Source: Bradyrhizobium manausense (GTDB lineage Bacteria > Pseudomonadota > Alphaproteobacteria > Rhizobiales > Xanthobacteraceae). Taken from it: a stretch of DNA of 64,000 nt. The notes beneath the pieces are model-generated. The model searched no databases. It worked only from the letters and a program-made list of their open reading frames with translations, and was not told the origin of the DNA. Below, piece by piece: positions 53,599 through 62,294 of this stretch (the first letter of the stretch is position 1; each line of letters starts with the position of its first letter). A program made the translations under genes and the position numbers. The stretch is taken from positions 1-64,000 of the forward strand of contig NZ_LJYG01000085.1 of the NCBI RefSeq assembly GCF_001440035.1, written 5' to 3'.

Positions 53599-54885
53599 AT
53601 GAAGTTGATGAAGTCTCTTTTGAGCACCGCATCGCTCGCGCTCGCGATTGCCGCATACTCCGCAGGCGCGCAGGCGCAGATCGCGATCGGGCATCTCGCC
53701 GATTATTCCGGCGGCACCTCCGACGTCGGCACGCCGTTCGGACAGGCCGTCGCCGACACCTTCGCCTGGGTCAACAAGAACGGCGGCATCGGCGGCAAGC
53801 AGGTCAACCTCGACACCAACGACTATGGCTACCAGGTGCCCCGCGCGATCGCGCTCTACAAGAAATGGTCGGCACCGGACGGCAAGGTCGCCGCGATCAT
53901 GGGCTGGGGCACCGCCGACACCGAAGCGCTGACCGGCTTCCTCGCCCAGGACAAGATCCCCGACATGTCGGGCTCTTATGCCGCGGCGCTGACCGATCCC
54001 GAAGGCACCAGCGGCAAGGCCAAGCCCGCGCCCTACAATTTCTTCTACGGCCCGAGCTATTCGGACTCGCTGCGCGCGATGCTGATGTGGGCGGCCGAGG
54101 ACTGGAAGGCCAAGGGCAAGCCCGGCAAGCCGAAATTCGTGCACATGGGCGCCAACCACCCCTATCCGAACGCGCCGAAGGCCGCCGGCGAAGCGATGGC
54201 GCAGGAGCTCGGCTTCGAGGTGCTGCCGCCACTGGTGTTCGCACTCGCCCCGGGCGACTACAGCGCACAGTGCCTGAGCCTGAAATCCTCGGGCGCCAAC
54301 TACGCCTATCTCGGCAACACCGCGGCCTCCAACATCTCGGTGATGAAGGCCTGCAAGACTGCGGGCGTCGAGATCCAGTTCCTCGGCAATGTCTGGGGCA
54401 TGGACGAGAACGCCGCCAAGACGGCCGGCGACGCCGCCGACGGCGTGATCTTCCCGCTGCGCACCGCCGTAAGCTGGAACGGCGATGCGCCCGGCATGAA
54501 GACGCTGATGGAGATTTCCAAGATGTCGGACCCCACCGGAAAGGTCTATCGGCCGGTGCACTACGTCGCGGCGGTCTGCTCGGCACTCTACATGAAGGAG
54601 GCACTCGACTGGGCCGCCAAGAACGGCGGCGCTACCGGCGAGAACGTCGCCAAGGGCTTTTATCAGAAGAAGGATTGGGTGCCGGCAGGGATGGAAGGCG
54701 TCTGCAATCCCTCGACCTGGACCGACAAGGACCATCGCGGCACGCTCAAGGTCGATCTCTATCGCACCAAGATATCAGGCGCGACCGACGCCGATCTCAA
54801 CGACCTCATGGCCAAGGGCACGATCAAGCTCGAAAAGGTCAAGACGGTCGAGCTGCCGCGCAAGCCGGAATTGCTGGGGTGGTGA
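53599..54885 (+). CDS. livK: Liv-type periplasmic substrate-binding protein, second system
   Basis: Protein of 428 residues. A signal peptide ends at AGAQA-Q (about residue 25) and the mature part starts IAIGHLADYSGGTSDVGTPF, a type I periplasmic binding fold. CxxxKxxGV-like ACKTAGVEIQFLGNVWG and WSKAPDG-like segments follow. It is more distant from LivK proper than the protein at 38 kb and belongs to the group often found next to CoA ligases. AGGAGG precedes the ATG. Confidence 0.89.
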   Translation: MKLMKSLLSTASLALAIAAYSAGAQAQIAIGHLADYSGGTSDVGTPFGQAVADTFAWVNKNGGIGGKQVNLDTNDYGYQVPRAIALYKKWSAPDGKVAAIMGWGTADTEALTGFLAQDKIPDMSGSYAAALTDPEGTSGKAKPAPYNFFYGPSYSDSLRAMLMWAAEDWKAKGKPGKPKFVHMGANHPYPNAPKAAGEAMAQELGFEVLPPLVFALAPGDYSAQCLSLKSSGANYAYLGNTAASNISVMKACKTAGVEIQFLGNVWGMDENAAKTAGDAADGVIFPLRTAVSWNGDAPGMKTLMEISKMSDPTGKVYRPVHYVAAVCSALYMKEALDWAAKNGGATGENVAKGFYQKKDWVPAGMEGVCNPSTWTDKDHRGTLKVDLYRTKISGATDADLNDLMAKGTIKLEKVKTVELPRKPELLGW

Positions 54886-54916
54886 GCCTCGCCGTCTCCA
54901 CACTCACGACTGTCAT

Positions 54917-55008
54917 CCCCCGCGAAAGCGGGGGATCCAGTACGCCGCGGCTTCTCGAGGAACCTCAGGCGTCTCTGGAATACTGGGTCACCCGCCTTCG
55001 CGGGTGAC
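54917..55008. repeat. Double-hairpin intergenic repeat, family C
   Basis: Two perfect hairpins, CCCCCGC-GAAA-GCGGGGG (54917-54934) and GTCACCCGC-CTTC-GCGGGTGAC (54987-55008), face each other with GGATCCAGTA and TACTGGGTC between as a partial outer pair. It sits between the binding-protein and livF genes of one operon, like an mRNA-processing or partial termination element. Confidence 0.8.
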
Positions 55009-55030
55009 GACACCGAGAAAGCAACTGACC

Positions 55031-55870
55031 ATGAGTGAAACGGCTCACATCGAGCGCCCCTCGCCCAGCATCGTCCCCGCACCGCCCCTCCTCGCCGTGC
55101 GCAACATCGAGGTCGTCTATGACGACGTCATCCTGGTGCTACGCGGCCTCAGCCTCGACGTGCCCAAGGGCGCCATCGTGGCGCTGCTCGGGGCCAACGG
55201 CGCCGGCAAGTCGACGACGCTGAAAGCGATCTCGGGTCTGCTCAAGACCGAGGATGGCGAGGTCACGCGCGGCCAGATCCTGTTCGAGGGCGAGCCCATC
55301 GCCGGCATCGATCCCGACAAGATCGTCCGCCGCGGCATTTTCCAGGTGATGGAGGGCCGGCGCATCGTCGCCGACATGACGTCGCTGGAAAACCTCAGGC
55401 TTGGCGCCTTCACCCGCAGGGACCGCGAGGTCGACGCCGATCTCGACATGGTCTTCAATTATTTCCCGCGCCTGAAAGAGCGCACGGGCCTTGCCGGCTA
55501 TCTCTCCGGCGGCGAGCAGCAGATGCTGGCGATCGGCCGCGCGCTGATGGCACGCCCGAAGATGATCCTGATGGACGAGCCGTCGATGGGCCTGTCGCCG
55601 CTGCTGGTGAAGGAGGTGTTCTCCATCATCCAGAAGATCAACCGCGACCTCGGCGTCACCATCCTGCTGGTCGAGCAGAACGCGCGCGCCGCGCTGTCGG
55701 TGGCGAGCCACGGCTATATCATGGAGCAGGGCAAGGTCGTGCTCGACGGCACCGCCGAGGAATTGCGCGACAACGAGGACGTCAAGGAATTCTATCTCGG
55801 CGGCGCCGGCGACCAGCGCAAGAGCTTCAAGAACCTCAAGAGCTTCAAGCGGCGCAAGCGTTGGCTTTAA
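55031..55870 (+). CDS. livF: Liv-type ABC transporter ATP-binding protein (LivF-like), second system
   Basis: Protein of 279 residues with Walker A GANGAGKST, signature LSGGEQQMLAIGRAL and Walker B MILMDEPSMGLSP. The N-terminus has a 20-residue extension and the C-terminus is basic (SFKNLKSFKRRKRWL), both unusual for LivF. The ATG at 55031 is the only sensible start. It completes the transporter set G, H, M, K, F. Confidence 0.9.
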   Translation: MSETAHIERPSPSIVPAPPLLAVRNIEVVYDDVILVLRGLSLDVPKGAIVALLGANGAGKSTTLKAISGLLKTEDGEVTRGQILFEGEPIAGIDPDKIVRRGIFQVMEGRRIVADMTSLENLRLGAFTRRDREVDADLDMVFNYFPRLKERTGLAGYLSGGEQQMLAIGRALMARPKMILMDEPSMGLSPLLVKEVFSIIQKINRDLGVTILLVEQNARAALSVASHGYIMEQGKVVLDGTAEELRDNEDVKEFYLGGAGDQRKSFKNLKSFKRRKRWL

Positions 55871-55873
55871 TTC

Positions 55874-57022
55874 TCAACCGAGCACCTGCTCCGCTTCCGT
55901 GACCGCACAGAGAACATGATAGAACGACGAGGCAGGAATGGTGTCGATCAGCGATTTGCCGTCGCCGTCGAACTGGTCGTACCAGCCGCCGCGCACGGGA
56001 TGGCTGAGATAATGCCGTTCGAGCCGCACCAGCGCCGCGCGCGCCTCCTCCGCCGCGCCTGCTTCGCCCGACTCGGCCTGCGCGATCCACGCTTTCGCAA
56101 GCTCGGTTTGCGGCCAAAGCCGGCGCGTGGAGCGGCGGATGTTGCCGGCATCGTCGCCCTCGTCAACCACACATCCGGTGGCGTCGCGATAGCGCAGTGC
56201 GGTCGCCAGCAGTTCTGCGCGCCGCGTGCCCGTCGGGCAGCCCGTGATGCGTTCAAACCCTTTCAGCAGCCAGACCCATTCCGCCTGATGGCCCGGTTCG
56301 ACGCTGACGGGCTCAATCTTCGACCAATCCTCCTCGAAATATTCCCCGAGCACGCACCTGCGCTTGTCGTAGAGATTGGCGAGGAACAGCGCGAAGAATT
56401 CGCCGGCTCTGTTCTGGAACGACGGATCGTGGGTCGCGTCGAAACACGCGATCATCGCCTCGAACAGATGCATGTGCGGATTCTGTCGGCGCGGCAGCGA
56501 CACCGGCAGGCCTTCGTGCACGCCGCCGTGCGGCGAGCGCAGATGGCCGTCGAGGAAAGCAAGCAGCGCGTCGATCTCGGCGCGGATTTGCGCGTCCTGG
56601 TCGAGCGAATAGACAGTCGCCAGCGCAAACAGGATGAAGGCGTGATCGTAGGCATCTCGCCGCGCATCCAGCACCGCGCCATCAGGCGTCAGCCGGTGCA
56701 CATAGCCGGGCTTGCCGTCGGGCGCCTTGGCCTTCGCAAGCATATGCTCGAGCCCTTTCAGCGCGATGGCGCGGCCTTGCGGATACCAGCCCATCTGCGC
56801 CGCCTTGGCGTAGCAATAGATTTGGCGCGCCTGCACGAACACGCGCCGCGGCGCGGCCACGTCAGCTGTGCCGTCGCCGTGCAGGCGGTCGATGAACCCC
56901 CCCGTCTGATGGTCCCATCCGACGATCGACCACAGCGGGATCGAATCCTCGACCATGCGGCGCTTCAGGCGCGCGACGACGCCAGCCGTCTCCTCCACCG
57001 GAATGATGCTCTCGTCCGCCAT
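55874..57022 (-). CDS. N-acylglucosamine 2-epimerase (AGE) / mannose isomerase family protein
   Basis: Protein of 382 residues with an alpha/alpha-barrel pattern. RRVFVQARQIYCYAKAAQMG, DAYDHAFILFALA, VEPGHQAEWVWLLKGFERI and RRLWPQTELAKAWI carry the conserved His and Glu positions of the AGE family. It would interconvert a 2-epimeric sugar pair such as mannose/fructose or ManNAc/GlcNAc. The ATG at 57022 follows GGAGAGGG. It converges on livF with a four-base gap and diverges from the PaaK-like gene. Confidence 0.85.
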   Translation of the reverse strand: MADESIIPVEETAGVVARLKRRMVEDSIPLWSIVGWDHQTGGFIDRLHGDGTADVAAPRRVFVQARQIYCYAKAAQMGWYPQGRAIALKGLEHMLAKAKAPDGKPGYVHRLTPDGAVLDARRDAYDHAFILFALATVYSLDQDAQIRAEIDALLAFLDGHLRSPHGGVHEGLPVSLPRRQNPHMHLFEAMIACFDATHDPSFQNRAGEFFALFLANLYDKRRCVLGEYFEEDWSKIEPVSVEPGHQAEWVWLLKGFERITGCPTGTRRAELLATALRYRDATGCVVDEGDDAGNIRRSTRRLWPQTELAKAWIAQAESGEAGAAEEARAALVRLERHYLSHPVRGGWYDQFDGDGKSLIDTIPASSFYHVLCAVTEAEQVLG

Positions 57023-57108
57023 CGCGCCCTCTCCGCGCCCAGTCAATGGCCGTCTGATACCCATGCGAGCGGCTGCGTGCAACGGATGCCAACCCGGAAA
57101 GATCTGCC

Positions 57109-58332
57109 ATGACCGCCCACTACGACACCCTCGAGACGCGCGAGCATGCGGCGCGCGAGGCCGATTTGTTCGCCCGCCTGCCGGACGTGCTGAGCAGCGC
57201 CATGACCGCACCGGCCTATGCCGAGCGGTTCAAGGGCATCGATCCGGCCTCGGTGACCTCCAGAACGGCGCTGGCCCGCCTGCCGGTGCTGCGCAAGTCG
57301 GAGCTGCCGGCCCTGCACAAGGCCTCCCAGCCCTTCGGCGGCTTCGTCGCTGCGGCGCCCGGGTCATTCGCACGCCTGTTCACTTCCCCGGGCCCAATCT
57401 TCGAGCCGGAAGGACGCCAGACCGACCCCTGGCGCGGCGCCAGGGCACTGTTTGCCGCCGGGTTCCGGCCAGAGGACATCGTGCTCAACACATTCAGCTA
57501 CCACCTCACCCCCGGCGGCTTCATCTTCGATTCCTCCGCACGCGCGCTCGGCTGCGCCGTGATTCCCGCCGGTCCCGGCAATACCGAGCAGCAATTCGAG
57601 ATGATCGAGGCCTACCGCCCCGTCGGCTACAGCGGCACACCTGATTTCCTGAAGATCCTGCTCGACGCCGCAGTGACCGCGGGCCGCGACGTCTCCTCGA
57701 TCAAGCGCGCGCTGGTCTCGGGCGCAGCATTCCCGCCCTCCCTCCAGGCCGAGATCAAGGCACGCGGCATCGACGCCTACCAGGCCTTCGGCACGGCCGA
57801 TCTGGGCCTCATCGCGTTTGAGACCGAGGCGCGCGACGGCATGGTCGTCAACGAGGATCTGATCATGGAGATCGTCAAACCGGGCACTGGCGAGCCGGTG
57901 GCGCCGGGCGACGTCGGCGAGATCGTCGTAACCTCGCTCTATCCGCATCATCCGTGGATTCGGCTGGCGCTCGGCGACCTCACTGCTTCGCTGCCTGGCA
58001 CGAGCCCATGCGGGCGCACCAATATGCGCATCAAGGGGTGGATGGGCCGTGCCGACCAGACCGCCAAGGTCAAGGGCATGTTCGTCCGCCCCGAGCAGAT
58101 CGCCGAGATCGGCAAGCGCCATCCCGCGCTCGGAAGGCTGCGCCTTGTCGTGACCCGCCAGGGCGAGGCCGATGCGATGACGCTGAAGGCTGAGACGGGC
58201 GCATCAGACGATGTGCTGCGTAAAGAGGTCGCCGACAGCTTGCGGGCCGTGACCAAGCTCGGCGGCGCCGTCGAGCTGGTCAGCCCAGGGGCGCTGCCGA
58301 ACGACGGCAAGGTGATCGCGGACGAACGCTAA
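57109..58332 (+). CDS. Phenylacetate-CoA ligase-like (PaaK family) adenylate-forming enzyme
   Basis: Protein of 407 residues resembling PaaK: SRTALARLPVLRKSELPALH near the N-terminus, IVLNTFSYHLTPGGFIFDSS, YSGTPDFLKILLDAA, QAFGTADLGLIAFET (A5) and GRADQTAKVKGMFVRPEQI (A8). The P-loop of the family is weak here (RLFTSPGPIFEPEG). It probably activates an aromatic or related acid with CoA. The TAA stop lies at the edge of the palindromic repeat at 58331-58495, so the C-terminus may have been trimmed by the rearrangement there. Confidence 0.85.
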   Translation: MTAHYDTLETREHAAREADLFARLPDVLSSAMTAPAYAERFKGIDPASVTSRTALARLPVLRKSELPALHKASQPFGGFVAAAPGSFARLFTSPGPIFEPEGRQTDPWRGARALFAAGFRPEDIVLNTFSYHLTPGGFIFDSSARALGCAVIPAGPGNTEQQFEMIEAYRPVGYSGTPDFLKILLDAAVTAGRDVSSIKRALVSGAAFPPSLQAEIKARGIDAYQAFGTADLGLIAFETEARDGMVVNEDLIMEIVKPGTGEPVAPGDVGEIVVTSLYPHHPWIRLALGDLTASLPGTSPCGRTNMRIKGWMGRADQTAKVKGMFVRPEQIAEIGKRHPALGRLRLVVTRQGEADAMTLKAETGASDDVLRKEVADSLRAVTKLGGAVELVSPGALPNDGKVIADER

Positions 58333-58495
58333 GGGACGTCAAATTCCCTGCGAGCAGGGAATTTATCGATTTTTTCACCTTTGGCGAGTGCAGCTTCGGA
58401 AACGCCTGGGAACTAGGCATCTCCAGCGGTTAGCCCAGATCACTGCGGGGAATTCAGACGCCTCAGCAGGCAATTCGCGCCCGAGCAGGAAAACT
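58331..58495. repeat. Palindromic repeat element at a rearrangement junction
   Basis: Opens with the perfect hairpin AAATTCCCTGC-GA-GCAGGGAATTT (58341-58364), followed by a T-run at about 58370-58375. Related words (GCGGGGAATTC, GCAGGCAATTC, GAGCAGGAAAA) recur to 58491. I recall near-identical sequences repeated in rhizobial genomes. The element joins the 3' end of the PaaK-like gene to the broken 3' end of fcl. The hairpin with its T-run may also terminate the ligase transcript. Confidence 0.6.
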
Positions 58496-59265
58496 GACGA
58501 CGCGCGCGAACTCGGCGATGGTGATGTCCTCGCCGGTGCCGATATTGATCAGCTCGGCTCCGGAATAGGTCTTCATCAGGTGCACGCAGGCGTCGGCCAT
58601 GTCGTCGACATAGAGGAACTCGCGCCTCGGCGTGCCGGTGCCCCAGACCACCACGCTCTTCGAGTCCGCGAGCTTCGCCTCGTGGAAGCGGCGGATCAGG
58701 GCGGCAACCACGTGCTGTACTCGGGATGATAATTGTCGCCGTGGCCGTAGAGGTTGGTCGGCATCACGCGAATGAAGTCGCTGCCGTATTGGCTGCGATA
58801 GGCCTCGGCCATCTTGATGCCGGCGAACTTGGCGATGGCATAGGGCTCGTTGGTCGGCTCCAGCGGGCCTGTCAGCACCGAGTCCTCGCGCGGGGGCTGC
58901 GGCGCCAGCTTCGGATAGATGCAGGACGAGCCGAGGAACATCAGCTTCTCGGAGCCGCTTTGCTGCGCGGCCTGGATCACGTTCGCCGCGATCGCGATGT
59001 TGTCGTAGATGAACTCGGCGCGCAACGTGTCGTTGGCGACGATGCCGCCCACCTTCGCCGCGGCGAGGAATACGACCTGCGGCCGAACCCACGCGAACCA
59101 GTCGAACACGGCGGCCTGGTTGCAGAGGTCGACCTCCCGCCGGTCCACCGTGACGATCTTGACGTCCTCGCGCGCCAGCCGGCGCACCAGGGCGCTGCCA
59201 ACCATGCCGCGATGGCCGGCGACGTAGACGCTCTTGCCGGTCAGCTCAAACGCTGCGCTTGCCAT
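58496..59265 (-). pseudogene. fcl: GDP-L-fucose synthase, frameshifted and 3'-truncated
   Basis: Frame one reads [40 protein letters not shown] and [14 protein letters not shown], all diagnostic of Fcl (NADPH site, Ser, Tyr-x3-Lys). It breaks at about 58714 after [12 protein letters not shown], where one C is missing, and stops at 58696. The second frame resumes with [19 protein letters not shown] and reaches [11 protein letters not shown], after which family similarity ends at 58496 and repeat sequence gives a false stop at 58463. About 60 C-terminal residues are gone. The start overlaps gmd by 20 bases, the normal operon order. Confidence 0.85.
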
Positions 59266-60316
59266 GGACCGCGTCCCGTTTCGCCTCGGCGAGATCGCTC
59301 GCCATCATCTCCTCGACGAGTTGGGCAAAGGTCCGCTTCGGCTTCCAGCCGAGCTTCTCGCGCGCCTTGCTGGCATCGCCGACCAGAAGATCGACCTCGG
59401 TCGGCCGGAAATACGTCGGATCGATCTTCACCACGGTCTTGCCGCTCTTGGCGTCGATGCCGGTCTCATCGACGCCCGTGCCGCGCCATTCGACGCGGCG
59501 GCCGACCTGCCCGAAGGCAAGCTCGACCATCTCGCGCACCGAACGCATCTCGCCGGTGGCGAGCACGAAATCGTCCGGCTGGTCGGCCTGGAGGATCATA
59601 TGCATGCCCTCGACATAGTCTTTCGCGTGGCCCCAATCGCGCTTGGCCTCGAGATTGCCGAGATAGAGCGTCTGTTCGAGACCGACCTCGATGCGGGCGA
59701 CGCCACGGGTGATCTTGCGGGTCACAAAGGTCTCGCCGCGAATCGGACTCTCGTGATTGAACAGGATGCCGTTGGACGCGAACATGCCATAGGCTTCGCG
59801 GTAGTTCACCGTGATCCAATAGCCGTAGAGCTTGGCGACGCCATAAGGCGAACGCGGGTAGAACGGCGTCGTCTCCTTCTGCGGGATCTCCTGCACGAGA
59901 CCGTAGAGCTCGGAGGTCGAGGCCTGGTAGAACCGCGTCTCCTTCTCCATGCCGAGGATGCGGATCGCCTCCAGGAGGCGCAGCACACCGATCGCGTCGG
60001 CATTGGCGGTGTATTCGGGGCTCTCGAAGCTGACCGCGACGTGGCTTTGAGCTGCCAGATTGTAGATCTCGGTCGGCCGGATCTGCTGCACCAGGCGGAT
60101 CAGATTGGTCGAATCCGTCATGTCGCCATAGTGCATCAGGAACGGCACGTTGCCGACATGTGGGTCCTGGTAGAGATGGTCGACACGCGCGGTGTTGAAC
60201 GAGGACGAGCGCCGTTTGATGCCGTGAACGACGTAGCCGAGCGACAGCAGATGTTCGGCGAGATAGGCGCCGTCCTGGCCGGTCACGCCGGTGATGAGAG
60301 CGATGCGTTTGGTCAT
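59246..60316 (-). CDS. gmd: GDP-mannose 4,6-dehydratase
   Basis: Protein of 356 residues that turns GDP-mannose into GDP-4-keto-6-deoxymannose. [42 protein letters not shown], the YGVAK catalytic motif and [12 protein letters not shown] are typical and all present. The ATG at 60316 is the family start. It appears intact, while its usual partner fcl downstream is broken, so the product must go elsewhere or fcl exists in another copy. manC at the left edge can supply the substrate. Confidence 0.96.
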   Translation of the reverse strand: MTKRIALITGVTGQDGAYLAEHLLSLGYVVHGIKRRSSSFNTARVDHLYQDPHVGNVPFLMHYGDMTDSTNLIRLVQQIRPTEIYNLAAQSHVAVSFESPEYTANADAIGVLRLLEAIRILGMEKETRFYQASTSELYGLVQEIPQKETTPFYPRSPYGVAKLYGYWITVNYREAYGMFASNGILFNHESPIRGETFVTRKITRGVARIEVGLEQTLYLGNLEAKRDWGHAKDYVEGMHMILQADQPDDFVLATGEMRSVREMVELAFGQVGRRVEWRGTGVDETGIDAKSGKTVVKIDPTYFRPTEVDLLVGDASKAREKLGWKPKRTFAQLVEEMMASDLAEAKRDAVHGKRSV

Positions 60317-60544
60317 GGCTTGCCTAAATCCCGCAGCATTTCGAATTGGATGAGCGCACATTCAGCGCTCAGCCAGGCGCATTCCCGCGCGTCTTCTTGG
60401 ACATATCGCCAATCGCGGGTCAACCCCAGGCGCCCCCCATGGCGACAGATTGGACCTGGAACACAATCGTGATACTGAGCACACTTGATCGATGGGGGTT
60501 GCATTGGCGGTTTACCCCCCAGGGAGCGTGATTGTCGAGCCGGA

Positions 60545-61087
60545 ATGTCCCGAGACCCAGAGAGCACAGCGATCGACCGGGTGCTGCGCCCTGCCGTTTT
60601 CTTCGATCGCGACGGCGTTCTGAACGCCGATAGCGAATATCTGTTCGAGGTCGGCAAATTCGTCTGGATCGACGGTGCCGTCGAGGCCGTGAAAGCGGTC
60701 AATGATGCCGGCTATTTCGCCTTCGTGGTCACCAACCAGTCGGGCGTGGCGAGGGGGCTGTACCAGGAGACCGACATCCATGCCCTGCACGATTGGATGG
60801 CGGGCCAGCTGGCGGCACATGGAGCGCGGATCGATGCGTTCGAATATTGCCCGTTTCATCCGGATGGACAGGTCGAACGCTACCGGTATGCAAGCGAGCG
60901 ACGCAAGCCACAGCCCGGCATGATCATCGACCTCCTCCACAAGTTTCCCGTCGATGCAAGCAGGAGCTTCATGGTGGGCGACAAGCCGTCCGACATCGAG
61001 GCGGCGCGGGCGGCCGGGCTGCCCGGCCACCTCTTTCCGGGCGGCAATCTGCGGGATTTCATCCTGCCGCTCCTGGCAAACGGATAA
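60545..61087 (+). CDS. gmhB: D-glycero-D-manno-heptose 1,7-bisphosphate phosphatase-like HAD hydrolase
   Basis: Protein of 180 residues of the histidinol-phosphatase/GmhB group. VFFDRDGVLN (catalytic Asp-x-Asp), VVTNQSGVARG, CPFHPDGQVERY near the zinc loop, RKPQPGMI and FMVGDKPSDIEAA complete the HAD set. It removes the 7... C7 phosphate in ADP-heptose synthesis, linking it to hldE and hldD at 10-12 kb. The ATG at 60545 is chosen for the domain start, with CCGGA as a weak ribosome-binding site. The zinc loop is poorer in Cys than in E. coli GmhB, so function is probable rather than certain. Confidence 0.82.
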   Translation: MSRDPESTAIDRVLRPAVFFDRDGVLNADSEYLFEVGKFVWIDGAVEAVKAVNDAGYFAFVVTNQSGVARGLYQETDIHALHDWMAGQLAAHGARIDAFEYCPFHPDGQVERYRYASERRKPQPGMIIDLLHKFPVDASRSFMVGDKPSDIEAARAAGLPGHLFPGGNLRDFILPLLANG

Positions 61088-61091
61088 CGTC

Positions 61092-62294
61092 GTGGCCAAG
61101 ACTCCGAGCTTCATCCTGGCGACGGAATTCTATCCGCCGGACCCGAGCACGACGGCGACCTATCTTGGCGCAATCGCGGACGCGATTGCCCTCGACATGA
61201 CGACGATCGTCCTGTCGGGATCGTCCGGCTCAGGCAAGTCGCCGGCGGCTGAAAGCACACCCGCCGTGATCGAGGTCGCGAACTGGAAGCCGCCCAAGCA
61301 CGCGCTCGGCCGCCGCGTCATCGCCAGCACGATGCTGGCACTACGGATGTTCTGGGCAGTCTACCGGCGGGCGCGCCGGCACGACGTCGTGATGTCGGTG
61401 ACGAGCCCGTTCACCCTGCCCTATGCCATCACCCTTGCGGCAAGGCTGCGCGGCGCCAGCACAGCGCTCCTCATCTACGATCTCTATCCGGAAGCACTCG
61501 AGGTGGCCGGAATCGCCAAGCCGAGTTCGCTCGTCGCGCGCGCCCTCCGCCTTGCCAATGCGTGGCTGTTCAGGTCCCTGAGCGCAATCTTCGTCATCGG
61601 CCGCGACGTGGCCCCGCTGCTGTTGCGCTACCCCGGGGTCAGCGCAGGCAAGATTCATTTCGTGCCCAATTGGACGCTGCTTCCGATCGGCTTCCGCGAG
61701 CCGGATCCAGGCCATTCCTTGCGGCATTCCAGCCCGGCGCAATTCGTGGTCGGCCTGTGCGGCAATCTCGGCTTCACCCACGCGCCCCGGACCGTGTTCG
61801 AGGCTGCGCGGCTGTTGCGCCGCGACGACCGCATCCACTTCGTGCTGTCCGGATGGGGCGTCGGCTGGGCCGAGCTGAAGTCTCTTCAGGCCACGGAAAA
61901 TCTCGAGAACGTCACCCTGCTGGATCCCGTGCCAGAGGACCAGCTCGCCGAATTCCTCGCGGCAGCCGATGCCTGGGTCATTCCCTACCGGCGCAATGTC
62001 GCCGGCGTCTCCATTCCGAGCCGTCTCTACAATTTTCTTGCCGTCGGGCGGGCCGTGATCGTCGGAACGGAAGCCAATTCCGAGGCCGGACTTGCGGTCA
62101 CCGAGGAGGACATCGGTTGGGTCGTGCCGCCCGAGGATGCCGCAACGCTCGCGCAGGCGGTCTGCGAGGCTGCAGCGGATCGCGGCGCGACGCTTCGACG
62201 GGGCCGGCAGGCCGCAACCGCCGCACTGAAATACAGCGAGCAGGCCTCGACGCAGCGCTATCGCGACATCGTGCGGCAGCTAAGTGGCGGTTAG
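61092..62294 (+). CDS. Glycosyltransferase family 4, WcaI-like (second copy)
   Basis: Protein of 400 residues starting at GTG 61092, five bases after the gmhB stop. ATEFYPPDPSTTATYLGAIA, GLCGNLGFTHAPRTVFEAAR and WVIPYRRNVAGVSIPSRLYN match the transferase at 5363-6583 nearly segment by segment, so the two are paralogues. Acts in the cytoplasm on a lipid-linked acceptor; sugar unknown. Its TAG overlaps the convergent aminotransferase stop by four bases. Confidence 0.88.
   Translation: MAKTPSFILATEFYPPDPSTTATYLGAIADAIALDMTTIVLSGSSGSGKSPAAESTPAVIEVANWKPPKHALGRRVIASTMLALRMFWAVYRRARRHDVVMSVTSPFTLPYAITLAARLRGASTALLIYDLYPEALEVAGIAKPSSLVARALRLANAWLFRSLSAIFVIGRDVAPLLLRYPGVSAGKIHFVPNWTLLPIGFREPDPGHSLRHSSPAQFVVGLCGNLGFTHAPRTVFEAARLLRRDDRIHFVLSGWGVGWAELKSLQATENLENVTLLDPVPEDQLAEFLAAADAWVIPYRRNVAGVSIPSRLYNFLAVGRAVIVGTEANSEAGLAVTEEDIGWVVPPEDAATLAQAVCEAAADRGATLRRGRQAATAALKYSEQASTQRYRDIVRQLSGG

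Noticed and set aside
28750..55008. CRISPR array or insertion-sequence ends in the palindromic regions
   Set aside because: The repeats are isolated palindromes without regular spacers, and no transposase gene is adjacent.
60346..60531. 61-residue open frame between gmd and gmhB
   Set aside because: No ribosome-binding site, no recognisable composition, and it occupies the divergent promoter region.
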